DNA of 64,000 nucleotides, taken from assembly GCA_948567375.1 (NCBI GenBank), contig OX419756.1, forward strand, positions 49,428,333-49,492,332, in the 5' to 3' direction. Source of the stretch: Lunularia cruciata. Lineage: Eukaryota > Streptophyta > Marchantiopsida > Lunulariales > Lunulariaceae. Each line of letters opens with the position of its first letter. Position 1 is the first letter of the stretch. The notes beneath the pieces were generated by a model that ran no database searches, was not told the DNA's origin, and saw nothing but the letters and a program-made list of their open reading frames with translations. The position numbers and the translations under genes were made by a program. This document shows, piece after piece, positions 32,726 through 44,813 of the stretch.

Positions 32726-34420
32726 ACTGATTAGAGTATGTTAGGGCTTGGAGCAATTGTCACCCAACATGATGATGAGGAGAAGGAGTTTGTGGTGACT
32801 TTTGCTAGTTGCTATAAAAATTTAGCAAAGACAAAGTATAATTCATGAGTGAGAGTGCTTAGGAGTAGCGTGTATAATAGCTCATTTTTTATGTGACCTA
32901 TTTGGTAATCCTTCACTCTCATCATTGATCATCAACCATTGAAGTGGCTGATGTAATCTCACAAGCTTTCAAGGAAGCTTGCAAGATGGCTTCTGATTTT
33001 GTAAGAGTATGATTTCATGGTTATTCACAACCTTGGAATGGTGAATCATACACAAGGGTTGAGTAGAGAAACCCATGTACTAGCCAATAAGATCAGATTA
33101 GAGCATGTTGGCATGGTAAGAAGGATGAGGAGATGGTCTTAAGTTGGCATGCATTTGCCTTTTGTGTATATTGGTTGAGGCTCTAGTGATATCTCTCTTA
33201 CTACCAACAAGAAGACCAATTGAAGTCTCAAATTCAAATGTGGACATATTGGTACAAGTCAACAAGACATTCATGATGATATCTTAGTGATGGACTATAT
33301 TTTCATTGGTATTGTGGGTGGCATGATTGGTGCCAAAGAGAGAGACTATGTCCTTTAGGAAGCCAAGTTGTTTAGATTTAATTGGCACACATCTTCTTTG
33401 AGTATGAGAGGATGGTAGAGTGCAAGTAGTATCCTTTCCATCTCAAAGACCATAGGTGGTATGTCATGCTCATGAGGAGCTAGGACATTTTGGAGTCAAG
33501 CAAACATAGAGCTTATTTTAGAGTCATTATTGGTAGTACAATATGCATATTGATGTACAAAGATTTGTTTCTAGATGTGTAGTTTGTGCCAAGTTAAAGC
33601 ATCATTCAATGCTTTATGCCATAGTTACACCCACTACTTATCATTAGGTTGGGTTATCATTGGATTTTTGGACTTTATTAGATCTTTACCGTTGATTGTG
33701 AGACATCATTGGTATGTTTTGGTTATGGTGTAACCCTTCTACAAGTGGATTGAGTTGGTGATTCTTCTTGACAAGTCTAGTGAAAGGAAAACTTATTCAT
33801 TCTAGATTAGGTTCTTAGTCATTTTGGTGCATCACTTGAAGTCTTAACTAATCTGGATATAAAGTTCTTGGGAGAGTTTCAAGTCTTGTGTAACATGATC
33901 TTTATTGATCATCATACTACCTCCCAACATCACCCTAAGGTAGACGGTTAGCAAAGAGAGGGGCTCAAATGGTGACGAGAGGATTATGTAAGTATGGTTT
34001 ACCTATAGCCATTTGTTATGATGCTATTGTAGTTTTGGATTAGGATGATCTAAATGTATGGGTGCATGTTCTCAACAAGAAGACACCTTGTAAAGAGTGA
34101 TGCCAATGAACTTTGAGAACTTAAAAATTGCTCATTATAGGGATACCATACACTATGTTATTATTTGAGGAGGAGGTTATAGACCCTTGATCTGTCAATT
34201 TCATCTAGGTGATAATGTATATTTACAACAGATTGCTTCAACAAACACTTGATGTGACTACAAGCTACAATATCTTGAGAGTGTACAAAATTCTTCCTTC
34301 TAGAGTCTTCATGTTGGAAGGACGTTATTATGGAGTTTTGTTTCCAACTACTAGAGGACTGGTATCCTTGCTGAATAGATTTGGATCTATTTGGATATAT
34401 TTGCTAATTTGATTTAATTG
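32726..34420 (+). pseudogene. Gypsy RNase H-integrase relic, separate lineage (M)
   Basis: Although no long frame survives, plus-strand pieces are in canonical order. An RNase H start (LGAIVTQHDDEEKEFVVTFA, about 32740) is followed by FTLIIDHQPLKWLM at 32911-32952 and LARW...EYDFMVIHNLGMVN. An integrase finger piece RCVVCAKLKHH is near 33573. The core piece NLDIKFLGEFQVLCN...HHTTSQHHPKVDG is near 33849-33950. The C-terminal segment GDNVYLQQIAST and ILRVYKILPSRVFMLEG lies at 34209-34330. These belong to a common plant gypsy lineage clearly distinct from G1. Reverse transcriptase, LTRs and gag are not seen. Confidence 0.75.
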
Positions 34421-34763
34421 CTATTCAACATTCATTATTGCAAACCAAATGTTCTAAAAGCATTGGAATGCCTATAACTCACAAATTTATTATACTTGAG
34501 ATAAACTCAAAGAATTTACAAAGTATGGTGCTCATTACTTCAATATTAAAGCTACTATGAACTTCCATAGGTCCAAACAAGCTTAAGTCCCTTGTCTACA
34601 ATCCACTATCTCCACCTTTAATCTCCTTTCATCCTCATGCACTCATGCCCTCATGAGCCTCTTTCAATGTCAAATATCTTAACACTCCAATGATTGTTGT
34701 GTATAATTATTTCTCAACAACTGAATTGCTTGAAAATGCTCCTTGAGAAAAAAAATTCAAGAA
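34421..34763. other. No recognisable feature
   Basis: AT-rich DNA between the M relic and the microsatellite. I see no coding relic, LTR end or repeat in it. Confidence 0.5.
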
Positions 34764-34807
34764 CCACCATCATCATCAACAACAACAACAACAACAACAA
34801 CAACAAC
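34764..34807 (+). repeat. (CAT)n(CAA)n microsatellite
   Basis: A short CAT run passes into about ten CAA/AAC triplets. Confidence 0.95.
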
Positions 34808-34950
34808 CAAGTGCAAAGTGCACCACTTTTTAAATAAAGACCCCAAGACTAACACAAGTGATCATGGAACCGCCAAGTGACATGCAAGAAAACATATAAA
34901 TACAAAACTCAAAAAATGGGAAGTCGGGGAAAAACATCTACAAGAAATAG

Positions 34951-36640
34951 TGAACTTAAAATGGTTCTTACTTCCTCTTGACACTCTTGTTCTCATGGAT
35001 TTTGGTGTCCAAAAAATGCTCTTGAGAAGACAATTCCAACAAGATGAAGTATGCATTGTTTGAACTTGTAACCTTAGAGAAAATAGCCCCAATGTGAATT
35101 GAGAGATTGGCATTATGAGATTTGACTACATGAATGCCTTGCAAGATTGCTAGTGGGATTTGATCTTCATTATTCTACTTGTGGGAATAAAGTCCAAGAA
35201 AATAATGATATTCAACTTATCATAAATTCTTCTCTAGACGTTTGTTTGGCATAATATTGGTATCTATGGAAAGCCCTTGAGAAGAAAATTTGAACAAGAT
35301 GAAGCATGCTTTCTTTGGACAAGTAACCATGGAGAAAAACATGAATTGCATGAATTACTCTATAGGATATGATTGAGGAATTGCTTGTGAGAATGCCTTG
35401 TAGGAATGCTATGGAATTCACACAATGGTATTAAACCTGTAGGATTCTCCTTGCAAGAATCATGTCCAAGAAAACAATGACATTCAACTTGTTGTAACTT
35501 CTTCTCTAGACCTTAATTTGCCATGATCTTGGTGTTTATATAAAGCCCTTGAGAGAACAATTAGAATGAGTAGAAGTATGCACCATTTGGACAAGTGAAA
35601 ACAAAGAAAAGAGTCCCAATGTGAATTGTGGGATTTTCTCTACAAGATTTGACTTTGCAAATGCCTAAGAGATTCACATTGCGGGATTCAACCTTTGGAA
35701 ATCAAGTGCAAGAAAATAGTGACATTCAACTTGTTACAACTTCTCTAGTCCTTTGTTTTCCATGATCTTGGTGTTAATGGAAAACCCTTAAAAAGAGGAT
35801 TCCAATGGGATGAAGTATGCACCATTTGGACAAGTAACCACAAAGAAAACAACCCCAACATGAATTGCAAGATTTGCCTTACAAGATCCAACCATGAGAA
35901 TGCACTTCAAGAATGCTTGTGTGATTCACATTGTGAGATTCTCCTTGTAGTAATCAAGAAAACAATGACATTTAACTTGTTATAACTTCTTCTCTAGACA
36001 TCCTTGTGCAAAACACTTGGTATATATGGAAAGCCCTTGAGAAGACAACAAGATAAAATAGACCACTTTTAGACAAAGAAAACATAGAGAAAACATCCTC
36101 AACATGAATTGTAAGATTCACCTCTAGGAATGCCTTATGGGAATGCATGCACGATTCACATTGCATGATTTGACCTGTGGGAGTCTCCTTGCAAGAATCA
36201 AGTCTAGAAAACAATGACATTCATGATCTTGGTGTCTATAGAAAGCTCTTGAGAAGGCAATTCCAACAAGATGATATAAACTATATTTGGACTAGTAACC
36301 ATGGAGAAAACAACCCCAACAGGAATTACAATAATTGTGCTACAATATTTGACAACAGGATTGCCGGTAGGATTCATATTACAGGATTCTCCTTACAAGA
36401 ATCAAGTTCGAGAAAATAGTGACATTCAACTAGTCATAAATTCTCCTTTATACCTCTGTTGAGCACAATCTTTGTGTTTATGGAAAGCTCTTGGGAAGAC
36501 AATTCCAACAACATGAAGCACAAACTTGTTTGGACAAATAACCATAGAGGAAATGATATGAGTAGCAAGAATTGCCCTATAAGATTTGATTGTGAAAGTG
36601 CCTTGTAGTATCAGCCATTACTAAACTTGTAGTAAGCTTG
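34951..36640 (+). repeat. Seven-unit tandem repeat, about 245 bp per unit
   Basis: Imperfect units start near 34951, 35206, 35478, 35720, 35966, 36215 and 36420 with a TGACATTCAACTTGTT-like block. Each continues through a CTTCTTCTCTAGAC block, a CATGATCTTGGTGTTTATGG block, CCCTTGAGAAGACAATTCCA, then GACAAGTAACCATAGAGAAA and several GATTTG/GATTC steps. Spacings are 255, 272, 242, 246, 249 and 205 bp. Units are clearly diverged from one another. The array has no credible ORF through its length. It resembles a small satellite or an amplified LTR/UTR segment. Confidence 0.85.
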
Positions 36641-36861
36641 CAGTAGCCTTTTATGATCTCTTAGTCCAACTGTAGTTCAACCTTAACACAATTGGGATTC
36701 TAGAACTTGAGAGAAATTATATTGAAACATATTTGAACTTATTGTTCAATGTGTAGACAATCATCTTCATGATAATGTGATGGTGTTGTTTGGAAGGATA
36801 ATTTGCACAATTGTGCCCCATGCCACCTTCCTAAGCATTGATGATACTATAGACCAAAGCT

Positions 36862-37212
36862 TGGCAATTGTATGTGTAGGCTTGCAATGTATGTTATGTG
36901 GCTCTTTTGGGAGAGTTTCTACTATGCTAGTGTGTGATAGTTGTTTGAGAGGATAGCATATGGCATATGGCATACGGCATGTTTGACTACTACCCTCATG
37001 GTGGTTCCTCAAGAAAAATGGTTATGTCCTTGATGTACTTGATTCATAGCTAGTTCACTCCTTATATAGCATAGGTTGTAGACAAGGAACTCACAATGAG
37101 GCTTGATAACACCCGGCCTCTTGATCTTTGCCTGCCATAAGGCATATCAAATAGTTTGAGTAGATGGCTATTTTGAGTTAGAGGGACCTAACCGCTAGCT
37201 TGGGGGGGGGGA
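36862..37212 (+). repeat. Internal 3' end of a J-family LTR element, cut at its polypurine tract
   Basis: About 350 bp match the reverse complement of 63665-64000. Shared blocks include TATGTTATGTGGCTCTT, GTGTGTGATAG, CTCATGGTGGTTCCTCAAG, CACCCGGCCTC and AGAGGGACCTAACCGC. The match ends in a ten-G run (37202-37211), the place of the polypurine tract. The J LTR does not follow; CC-5 sequence does. Confidence 0.85.
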
Positions 37213-37642
37213 GGTTTAGGGTACCTCTACTATCCCAACCATTTGATCCCATGTCATCTTTATTTATGCCAACATCTTGGTCTTCTCTTTGTCCTGCTAT
37301 TGTTTAACTCCCTATAGCTCAGCCAATACTTCTTCCCAAGTTTGCTTGTGGTTTTTTTTTCCTCCTCCTCTTTCAATTTCATTGCAAGCTTTATGACTTG
37401 TACTTTGGTGATAGCATGTTCTTCCTAATGTCACACCTTGGTAGTAGTTATTTCTATTTCTGCCATCTTAATATCTGCTCATACCATCTTAATCTCTTCC
37501 TCTTGAGCCTTCAATTGCTTGTTGAAGTCTTGTTGATGCTTGGCTTCTTCTTGATAGAGGGTCTTCTCTTTGTCCTTCCATCTCTAGAGTTCTTCCTCAT
37601 ACTTCTTACCAAAGGCATTTCCTTCTTCTCTCAACTTGGCCC
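37213..37642 (-). pseudogene. CC-5, C-terminal coiled-coil part
   Basis: The minus strand encodes a charged coil (for example EEELxRWKDKEKTLYQEEAK and QQDFNKQLKAQEEEIKMV) with a few stops. It is the continuation of the CC-5 frame beyond the inserted solo LTR. Confidence 0.55.
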
Positions 37643-38322
37643 GTGAGCCGGCCTGTCTCTCACTCAGGATGAACTTTGATGGCTATTATGGTAGCACACC
37701 ATGGACTAAGAAGGCAAAGAACCCCAACTCCATCATACTCCTCTAAGGCTAACACTCCAAGATGCAAGTCATTGCTCACTAGAGAACACAATGATAGAGG
37801 AATAGTTGCAAATGAAAGGATGATGAGTACCTCTTCACCCCTACTTTATAAACTTATGAAATAGTTATGCACCAAAGTTACTAATTACTAGAGTAACTAG
37901 AGTAATTACTAGGCTAAAAGTCAAATAAAGTCAAAAAGCTAAAGGAATATCCATGCTCATGGGAATATTCTCCTAAGCATGTGGTCTTATCTTGACCAAC
38001 CACTAAGTCAAGGATTCCTTAACATGGGCTATCCTTGGACTATAGAAGAATCCAAAACAAAAAGGCTTGTGGGTCCAAGAGTTCTCAACTCTTTCCTCAA
38101 ATCTAATTACCTAGGAATAATACCAAGTCAACACACTAGAATCCAAAATAGTGATGCTCATCTTTTCTACTTCCTCTAAATTAGGGTCCCTTCTATCTTA
38201 ACTTTGACAAAATTTAGCTAATCATAACTAATTTTGAACCATCCTTTATCTCTATCTAAATAATATCTCTTAAGTACTTATTATACCAAACTAAATATCA
38301 CAATAGCACAAATGGGTGTTAC
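37643..38322 (-). mobile_element. Solo G1 LTR, minus orientation, inside CC-5
   Basis: About 680 bp match the full G1 LTR in reverse, from GTGAGCCGGCC to GGGTGTTAC. The outermost TG/CA bases read CG/CG. The insertion is flanked by GGCC on both sides (37638-37641 and 38324-38327 approximately), a likely 4-bp remnant of the target duplication. The flanks are two halves of CC-5. Confidence 0.87.
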
Positions 38323-40100
38323 GGGCCACTTCTTGCCCCAAGTCATTATTGGATTTCCTTGCACCTATGTATAAGGCATAAACTGTTGCTAGCTGCTCAT
38401 GTGCCTTTAATCTTTCTTGGTGAACCTCTTGCATAGTATAATGAAGATGCTCAAGCAATGTGGTGTGGTTGATGATCTCAATGTGAAATTATTTGTACAA
38501 TGGGCAAAGATGCTCCATCATTTCTAGTGGTGGTCCCACCATGTAGACAACCAAGCAAGAAAGGAGTGCCACCATAATTCAAGTCCCTTTCTTCCTTGGC
38601 TTTGCTTTTTCTTCCTTCTTAAGAGGCACCAAAAGTTCACTTTTGTCTTTCTCAACCTCATTAAGGAGTGTGGGTCTTTCATCCTGATGTTCTATTCCTT
38701 AATCTTTCTTTAGAGCTTTAGCTTAGGGCATTTCTTTGTCATGAATCTTATCTTTGGCCTGAGTATTGTCTTTGGCCTGATAGACCTTTGGCTTCAAGTA
38801 CTTATTTGGCCCAAGCACTCCTACTGCTTCTTGTACTCCTTTGTCCAAAGATGGTTTGTACCACTTCTCCTTGGCTTTCTCATGTTCCTTCCTTGTTACT
38901 TGACGGTCTTGTTTCTCCTTCATAATTCCTTGGGGTTGATGCACTACCTTCAACTCAGAAATCCTCCTTGATTTCTTGGGGCATCTTGGCTAGGGCAGAT
39001 TGAACTTCTCTACCCTTGCAATCATCCTTCTCCATGTTTAACATATAACTATATGGGTAGAAGGCTATTCATTGGTTGTGGGTGTATTGCCATGTTGTTG
39101 TTTAGCTTTTTCTTTGTTCATTGAGTCTTCAACCACCTATGTTGGCTTTGTCTTCTTTTTGGCCTTCACCTTTTGCCTAGAGGGGTTGCCTTTGTCTTCT
39201 TTTCTATGATTGGAATGTCTTTGACTATCTCCATTTGCCTCTTCTTCTCATAGCCCCAAGTGTTGTGGGCTTCCTCAAATTGGGCAAATTCTAGGTGTTT
39301 GTAAATCTATATCCACAGCATGTATTTCCTTTGCATCATCTCTGCCTCTTATTGAAGTGTCCTTAGGAAAATGGTGGTCGGGATACTTCTCCTTCTCAAG
39401 AAGAGGTTGGAGGTCCATTCCTATACAGAAAATTTTAGAGGAATAACAGTGTCACTCCTCCTTCCTCATTCATGTCTCCTCCTAGTTCTTGTGCATGCTT
39501 CAAAAACATCTTTGCCTAATTTACATGCCTCCCTTCATACAAGTATTTGAAGACGATTGCTTGGTTTTTGTTTAAGTAGGTAGTCCATTTGGACTTAAAC
39601 AACTTCATTATGGATGTGACAAGGGTTTATTGGGCAGGGTCCTTCTATCCAAGTACTGACCAACTTGTTGTTGGTCTTGTCAACCTTAAATGGAGCCTTG
39701 AATCTTGCCTCCTTGCTCATGTCTAGGCGAGTCCATTTTGTGTCAAGGCATTTGGGAGAAATTTTTTTGGTTCTAATATTTTCTGCCAATATTCCTTGGT
39801 CTAGGCAAAGAGATCTCCTCATAAATTCTACAGTCTTGGGCCCTGATTATCTCTAATTTTCTTGAGCATTGCATGACCAATAAGATCCCAATTCCGCAAC
39901 AAGAATTCAACCTTCTTGCTCTTAAGAAAATATGCTCTATAATGAATTGCCCACTTAGTCAATCCATGCAACTTGAGAGTGATCTAGTGTACACTTCTAC
40001 AATGCTTAGGTGCTTGGGACACTAATGCCATGTCTTTCACTTTCATCTTTAGGTAGAAAATGTACTTGCAAAAATTCACTTTCTCTCTATGTAACTCTAG
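38323..40100 (-). pseudogene. CC-5, N-terminal and central part
   Basis: On the minus strand an N-terminal block with FLKSKKVEFLLRNWDLIGHA (near 39900) is followed by SIMKLFKSKWTTYLNKNQ, then MNEEGGVTLLF, MDLQPLLEKEKYPDHHFPKD, EEAHNTWGYEKKRQMEIVKD and a long Lys/Glu-rich tail (38723-38953). These parallel CC-4 block for block. The WTTY piece aligns with the CC-2 segment around its TGA at 19106, where the TGA stands in the Trp position. Many stops are present. The solo G1 LTR separates it from its coiled-coil end at 37213-37642. Confidence 0.6.
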
Positions 40101-41000
40101 GTCTTAAACTTCATGCTGAAGGTGGGGAGGGATTTCACTGGGCTAAGGACACTTGTCCAATTCCAAATAAGTGAAGTGGTTAGCCTGGTCCAAGCTTTTA
40201 AGGTGTTGGCTCAACCATTATAAAGTTTTGGTAGGTGCACCTTGGATGAGCAATCATGACCCACACATGTAAATATTTTGGTACAATCAAATGGTCATTA
40301 ATCCTATGGCACCACATTCAAGTAGTTGAGATTTTGTTGTACTAACTTACTTTCAGGCCAAGGTTAATGACACCAAAATTTTACCATGCTGAAGGCCTCC
40401 TTTGCAAAAAGTGTATCCGGTTAGATGTCTTCTTCCCTGAAACTTTTTGGTACATGCACTCCTCCTTGCTCAACTGCTGCAGATATCTTCATGCTGCACT
40501 CCTCCTTAGTCATCTTTCTTCCATCTCATGTGATTCCTTTTTGTCCCAAAGGAAAACTACATAAAACCTTCTTCCCTATTTGGCAAACTATATTTCCTCT
40601 AGTTCCTATGTAAACTAAGTAAATTGAAAGACAAAGGTGTAGTTTGTAAAAAGGTGAGGCACTACATCTATGTCACTTTGAGTAAATTACTTTGTAGGTT
40701 GCATTGTTTATTTCTCCATGTCTTACACGGGCCAGGGTCTCCTCCATCTACCAAACATGCCTTTGATGACATATATCACATAGTTCGAGAGTAGATTACC
40801 TTGTAGGGTACATTGTTTATTTCTCATGTTTAGCATATAATATTTCTCCTCAGCTTTTTTGCTTGGGCCTTGGCTCGTGTTCTCCATCTACACTTCATTG
40901 GATTACCTTTTCCTTGTCACTTCGGAGTATACTATTTAACTTTCCGGCCTTCTTCTCAAACGATGGAAGGGTTAGCACGTTTCGCCTCTACTTCGCTCAT
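40101..41000. other. Probable CC-5 leader, with a tandem duplication
   Basis: No gene is seen. Two similar ~43-bp stretches (40679-40721 and 40788-40830), each with a TTGCATTGTTTATTTCTC-like core, form a spaced duplication of about 109 bp. Near 40900 the base composition changes to that of the non-repeat region. Confidence 0.4.
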
Positions 41001-43100
41001 TCACGGTTTTGAATTGTGCACACGATTTCTTTAAATAAATTGAAAAACTGATACAATCTGAAATGTGCGAAAGATGGATCAAATCCCAGATCCTACAGGT
41101 TAAGTCAGTGGTCAACCATTAATCGCCATAACACTAAAAGTCACCAGTATCCGGAACTCCCTTTTTTTCCTCTCCCCTATGTTTTTCTGACTGGGAAATC
41201 TATTTCTCACATTTACAGAATACCAAGCTCGGACCATTCACCTCAATCAATGTACGATTAGTACCATGGAAATCCATTGGCTTGTTCTTTTTGAGTTCAG
41301 ATTATTTCCATGTATATAAGGATCTTTTAGCTCTATTGCGACCTCTTTATATTGACAGCCATCAGCTTTCTCTTAGGGTAGATCTCTCGATAGATCCTTG
41401 GACTTCTCGAACTCAGGCAGTTCTCGAACCTATGATAAGACAGAAAGAAAGGGACACAAATAACTTTAAACTTCCTCAGTTTAATCCTACCTCAGCATTC
41501 CGGAAACTTGCTAAGTTCCCTCCATCTTTCGCTTCAGAAATGCGAGATACATTTGTCATGGTTGGTGTGCAAGCCAGGAGAAATGGCAAGAGACGCACAT
41601 ACTTACAAAGCAATACCGTTCGATCTGAGGAGATTTAATATTTATCATCTAAATCAATCGAGGTTCTTTTTGCTTGTATATTTGATAGGAAAGTATTGCT
41701 TAGAGAAAGTATTTACATATCTAAAGTCCACATGGGGTCTTATTAGGGAGACAGTATTTTGCATGAGGTCAGAGAAGTGCTTGCTTTCCATTGTTCTGGA
41801 GAAATCACCGTCTTTAAAATTATCTGAATTTTATCATTTGCAAATGATAAAACAGTCACTAAACAGACTTGCTGAGTGATCACCTCACAAGTTAGTAGTT
41901 GTGTCTGCGCGTGCTTTCCCGTTGCTGAGTGACCACTTCACAAGTTACTGATAGCGTCTGCGCGTGATTTTCCGGCTCCCATGTGATTGTGAAATGTGCT
42001 AACCCTTCCATCAGTAGGGGTACTGTAGCAGCAGTAGGTGCACTGCAGCTGCAGAACGTAATTGGAGTTTTCGATTAGCTTCAAATCCTAGCCATTTGAA
42101 GGAAACTTTGAGTAACTTTCTTATTCGGTAACTGATGCGCGTGTAAACTTTCATGTAGCTGCACTCGAACAACAATCTATTCTCGAACCAAAATCTCAAT
42201 CTGGTTTGAAGGGGGAATCCGACAACGAAAATTAAATAAAACAATCAACTCAAACTGCTGATTCAGGACATGTTCAAATTCGATCAATGGTCCACATCGG
42301 TGAATTAAGGATTTAGAATGGATAATCAGGATAGAATTTAATTCCGGTGCTAAATAAAATTTGGCATCTAGAAAGATGAGCAGATTTTCTGGCTATGACC
42401 AGAAATAAGTCCCTGGGAGAGAAGAATGTTCCATCATTACAGGCGCAGTGCGAGATTTAAATTTCTTTCAACGCCAATTACCCGCTGAAATTACGTAACA
42501 CAAAACAGCACATAGTCCCATGATGAAGTAGAGACGGCAGAAGATGTGACGACTAAATACTAACTAAACAGAGGCATTTCAACGTCCAGAATCTGGCAGC
42601 ACATAAACGCAAATATCACTATCAGAAGTAAAGATGAAGGTATTTACCTACCTTCTTCTCTGGAGGAAGGTAGTTCCGTTGTAAGTGTTCCGAAGAATGG
42701 TGTGCAATCTTCGGCATTCGAATGAATATATGATGGACACGTTGATTTGGTACAACTTACTACAAATGTCATGCTGTTAGGGGTTCCGAGGACAGTCGTA
42801 ATCACGGAGGTATCGCTTAACAAAAGAATGCCGGTATAGGTATTTTCAGGAGGCTATTTACGGTCTATTTTTTTCATGCCAATGGAATTACACTATCGAA
42901 CCATGTATTATCGGTCAATTATGTATTAACGGATAAGCTGCAGATTAAGCTCCAGGCAGAGGAACGAGGCACTTCTCCGACTTTGCAAAGTTGCCGGAAA
43001 TGATACCGAGATAAAGGATTGTCGGTTCCATGATTGTTAACATGCTACAAGCAGACTCTCGAGCAGAGAATTATATAGTATCCAATTGCGTAATTCACTG
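41001..43100. other. Unassigned non-retroelement DNA
   Basis: Two overlapping open stretches at 41282-41638 and 41508-41879 (118 and 123 aa, plus strand) have no motif I recognise and no evident promoter or splice context. The rest of the stretch shows no coding relic. A pair of similar lines near 41880-41960 (GTGTCTGCGCGTG / GCGTCTGCGCGTG) is a small local duplication. Confidence 0.35.
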
Positions 43101-43109
43101 ATGGATGAC

Positions 43110-44042
43110 AAAGACAAGCTTACTCTTAAAGCGCATATTCAGGCTAGAAAGGTACAGGCTTACGCTTTAGCGTATATTCAGCCTAGAAAGGTAGGGAAGA
43201 CTATCGTATTACGGGCTCAGCTCACCTTTAACAGAGGATCAAAGAAGTGCTCACAAATTAGATAGGATCTAGGAGATTTGGATTTAGGAGATCAACAGTT
43301 CGCTATAATAGTAGCAGCTCATCTCAACAAAGGCAAGAAGCGCTCACTAATTAGATACTCGGATTTAGGAGATCGAACAGTTCGCCTACGCCGACGAATT
43401 TTTATTTATTGCATGGCCTACGCAAAGAAGTACATGCTATAGCTTGCACTCAAGGAACAAGTAAACTGAAATATAGCAACAGCAAGCAGCACATGCCCGC
43501 GAAGTAAGCTCCTCAGATAAACTATCAGAGAGATCCGCTTCGCATGCAGTCTCACGACTTTGCTAGAAAGTTACTTGCTTGACTACTCCGTTCGAAGGCT
43601 ACCTTAGAACTGTCTCCTTCTGGAGCACGCTAGATAGAAGCTTGATCCAGATCGATGAATGCAAGGGAAAAACGAACTCAAAATAACGCCATTAATACTA
43701 AGAAACGGGGTCCAGCTCCTAGTCTAAGACTTAGTGCTTAAACCACTCAACAGATCTAAGCTAGGGCCCAAGCTGTAAGCTCCTGCTTGTACGCTGCCAC
43801 ATTACGTAAGGTGAAAGCGAACGCGATCCATCCCTCCAGCTGCTCGCATCCTTACTCAGATAGTGTTCCTGTTGCGTACAATGTAATAAATATGAGGGAA
43901 GCTGATGACAGGGAACTCTTAGACAGGTACACGAGAGCCCTTAAGTGAGTCAAATAAGTTCAACATTGAAAACAAGTGGCTAAGATTCTCGTTTAAATGA
44001 GTCAAATAAGTCCGACAATGGAAACAAGTGGCTAGGATTCTC
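43110..44042. repeat. Cluster of three short tandem duplications
   Basis: Three separate pairs occur: about 45 bp at 43115-43195 (GGCTTACGCTTTAGCGTATA type), about 95 bp at 43240-43390 (GGATTTAGGAGATCGAACAG type) and about 55 bp at 43940-44042 (GAGTCAAATAAGT...ACAAGTGGCTA type). No gene is seen among them. Confidence 0.75.
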
Positions 44043-44374
44043 GATTTCATCTTTTAAGATCAAAGATCACCAGTCAATCCCCTCACATTACAAGGACCTC
44101 AGGATTTAACTCATCTTCGTTATCCTTGCTTACTCATGCAGATGCAACAATCGAACGAGTCAGCTGCAACTAAGCCAGCGAAAAAGCATATCACAAAATT
44201 GTCTGCAGGAGGCTGAATATTTATGAGATTAAGTAACCTAGAGAAACATTTTCAAGCTAGAGAGCTCCTAGACCACTATGCATGATTTTACAAACAATTT
44301 GGCATGTTACGTAGAGGGCGGTGCAACAACTTCACAACTAGTGCAGGAATAATACTCACTTCCAGTGGCACGCA

Positions 44375-44680
44375 CTAGCAAGGAAGGTTTCCCTGGTAAC
44401 CGCAAGCTCGGATCAATATCTTGGACTTTGCGAGGGGTGCAACCGCATTGTAACTTTTGAGAATACTACATACACACGCGCCATTTGCGTTTTTGTACTT
44501 GCTCAATACAGCCTTGCAGTTTGCACCGCATGTCCCTCTATTAAGATCACCCTGACAAGTCACGAATTGACCGATGTTGGTACTTGGGCACGATTGTGCC
44601 TCGACCTTCTCAGTCTGCGAGATGACTACCAGGAGAAAGACTGCTGCCAGAAGCACGTAGAATACCGAGGGCCTAGCCAT
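44375..44680 (-). CDS. Secreted lipid-transfer-protein-like eight-cysteine protein
   Basis: The 101-aa product starts at ATG 44678-44680 in a good context (ACAGAAATGG) and stops at TAG 44375-44377; no intron is needed. Residues 1-28 form a signal peptide with a strong hydrophobic core (VFYVLLAAVFLLVVI), probably cleaved after VEA, so the mature protein of about 73 residues is exported to the apoplast or wall. Cys are at 31, 42, 51, 55, 69, 71, 93 and 101. The spacing C-x10-C-x8-C-x3-C-x13-C-x-C-x21-C-x7-C resembles the plant nsLTP eight-cysteine motif, including the central CxC, except that the normal adjacent CC is C-x3-C. Lipid binding is inferred from the family, not shown. It has a TATA box and G-box upstream and is the clearest host gene in the window. 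Confidence 0.85.
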   Translation of the reverse strand: MARPSVFYVLLAAVFLLVVISQTEKVEAQSCPSTNIGQFVTCQGDLNRGTCGANCKAVLSKYKNANGACVCSILKSYNAVAPLAKSKILIRACGYQGNLPC

Positions 44681-44803
44681 TTCTGTAGGTAGCTGGGGAC
44701 GAGAGAACTATGGAGATGAGTACTAGAATGCAGGAACCAGATGGTCGATATGCTTCAGGCGCAGACGATAGAGTTGTATGATTTACAGTCTTGAAGCTGT
44801 GAG

Positions 44804-44813
44804 CTTTATATAG
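44804..44813 (-). promoter_or_regulatory. TATA box of the LTP-like gene
   Basis: CTATATAAAG on the minus strand lies about 125 bases before the ATG, which predicts a 5' UTR of roughly 90-100 nt. Confidence 0.7.

Noticed and set aside
34951..36640. CRISPR-like regular repeats
   Set aside because: Units are about 245 bp and diverged throughout with no short conserved repeat-spacer pattern, and the DNA is plant nuclear.
41282..41879. Two overlapping 118-123 aa plus-strand frames as a host gene
   Set aside because: No recognisable motif, frames overlap out of phase, and no TATA or signal was found; left as unassigned.
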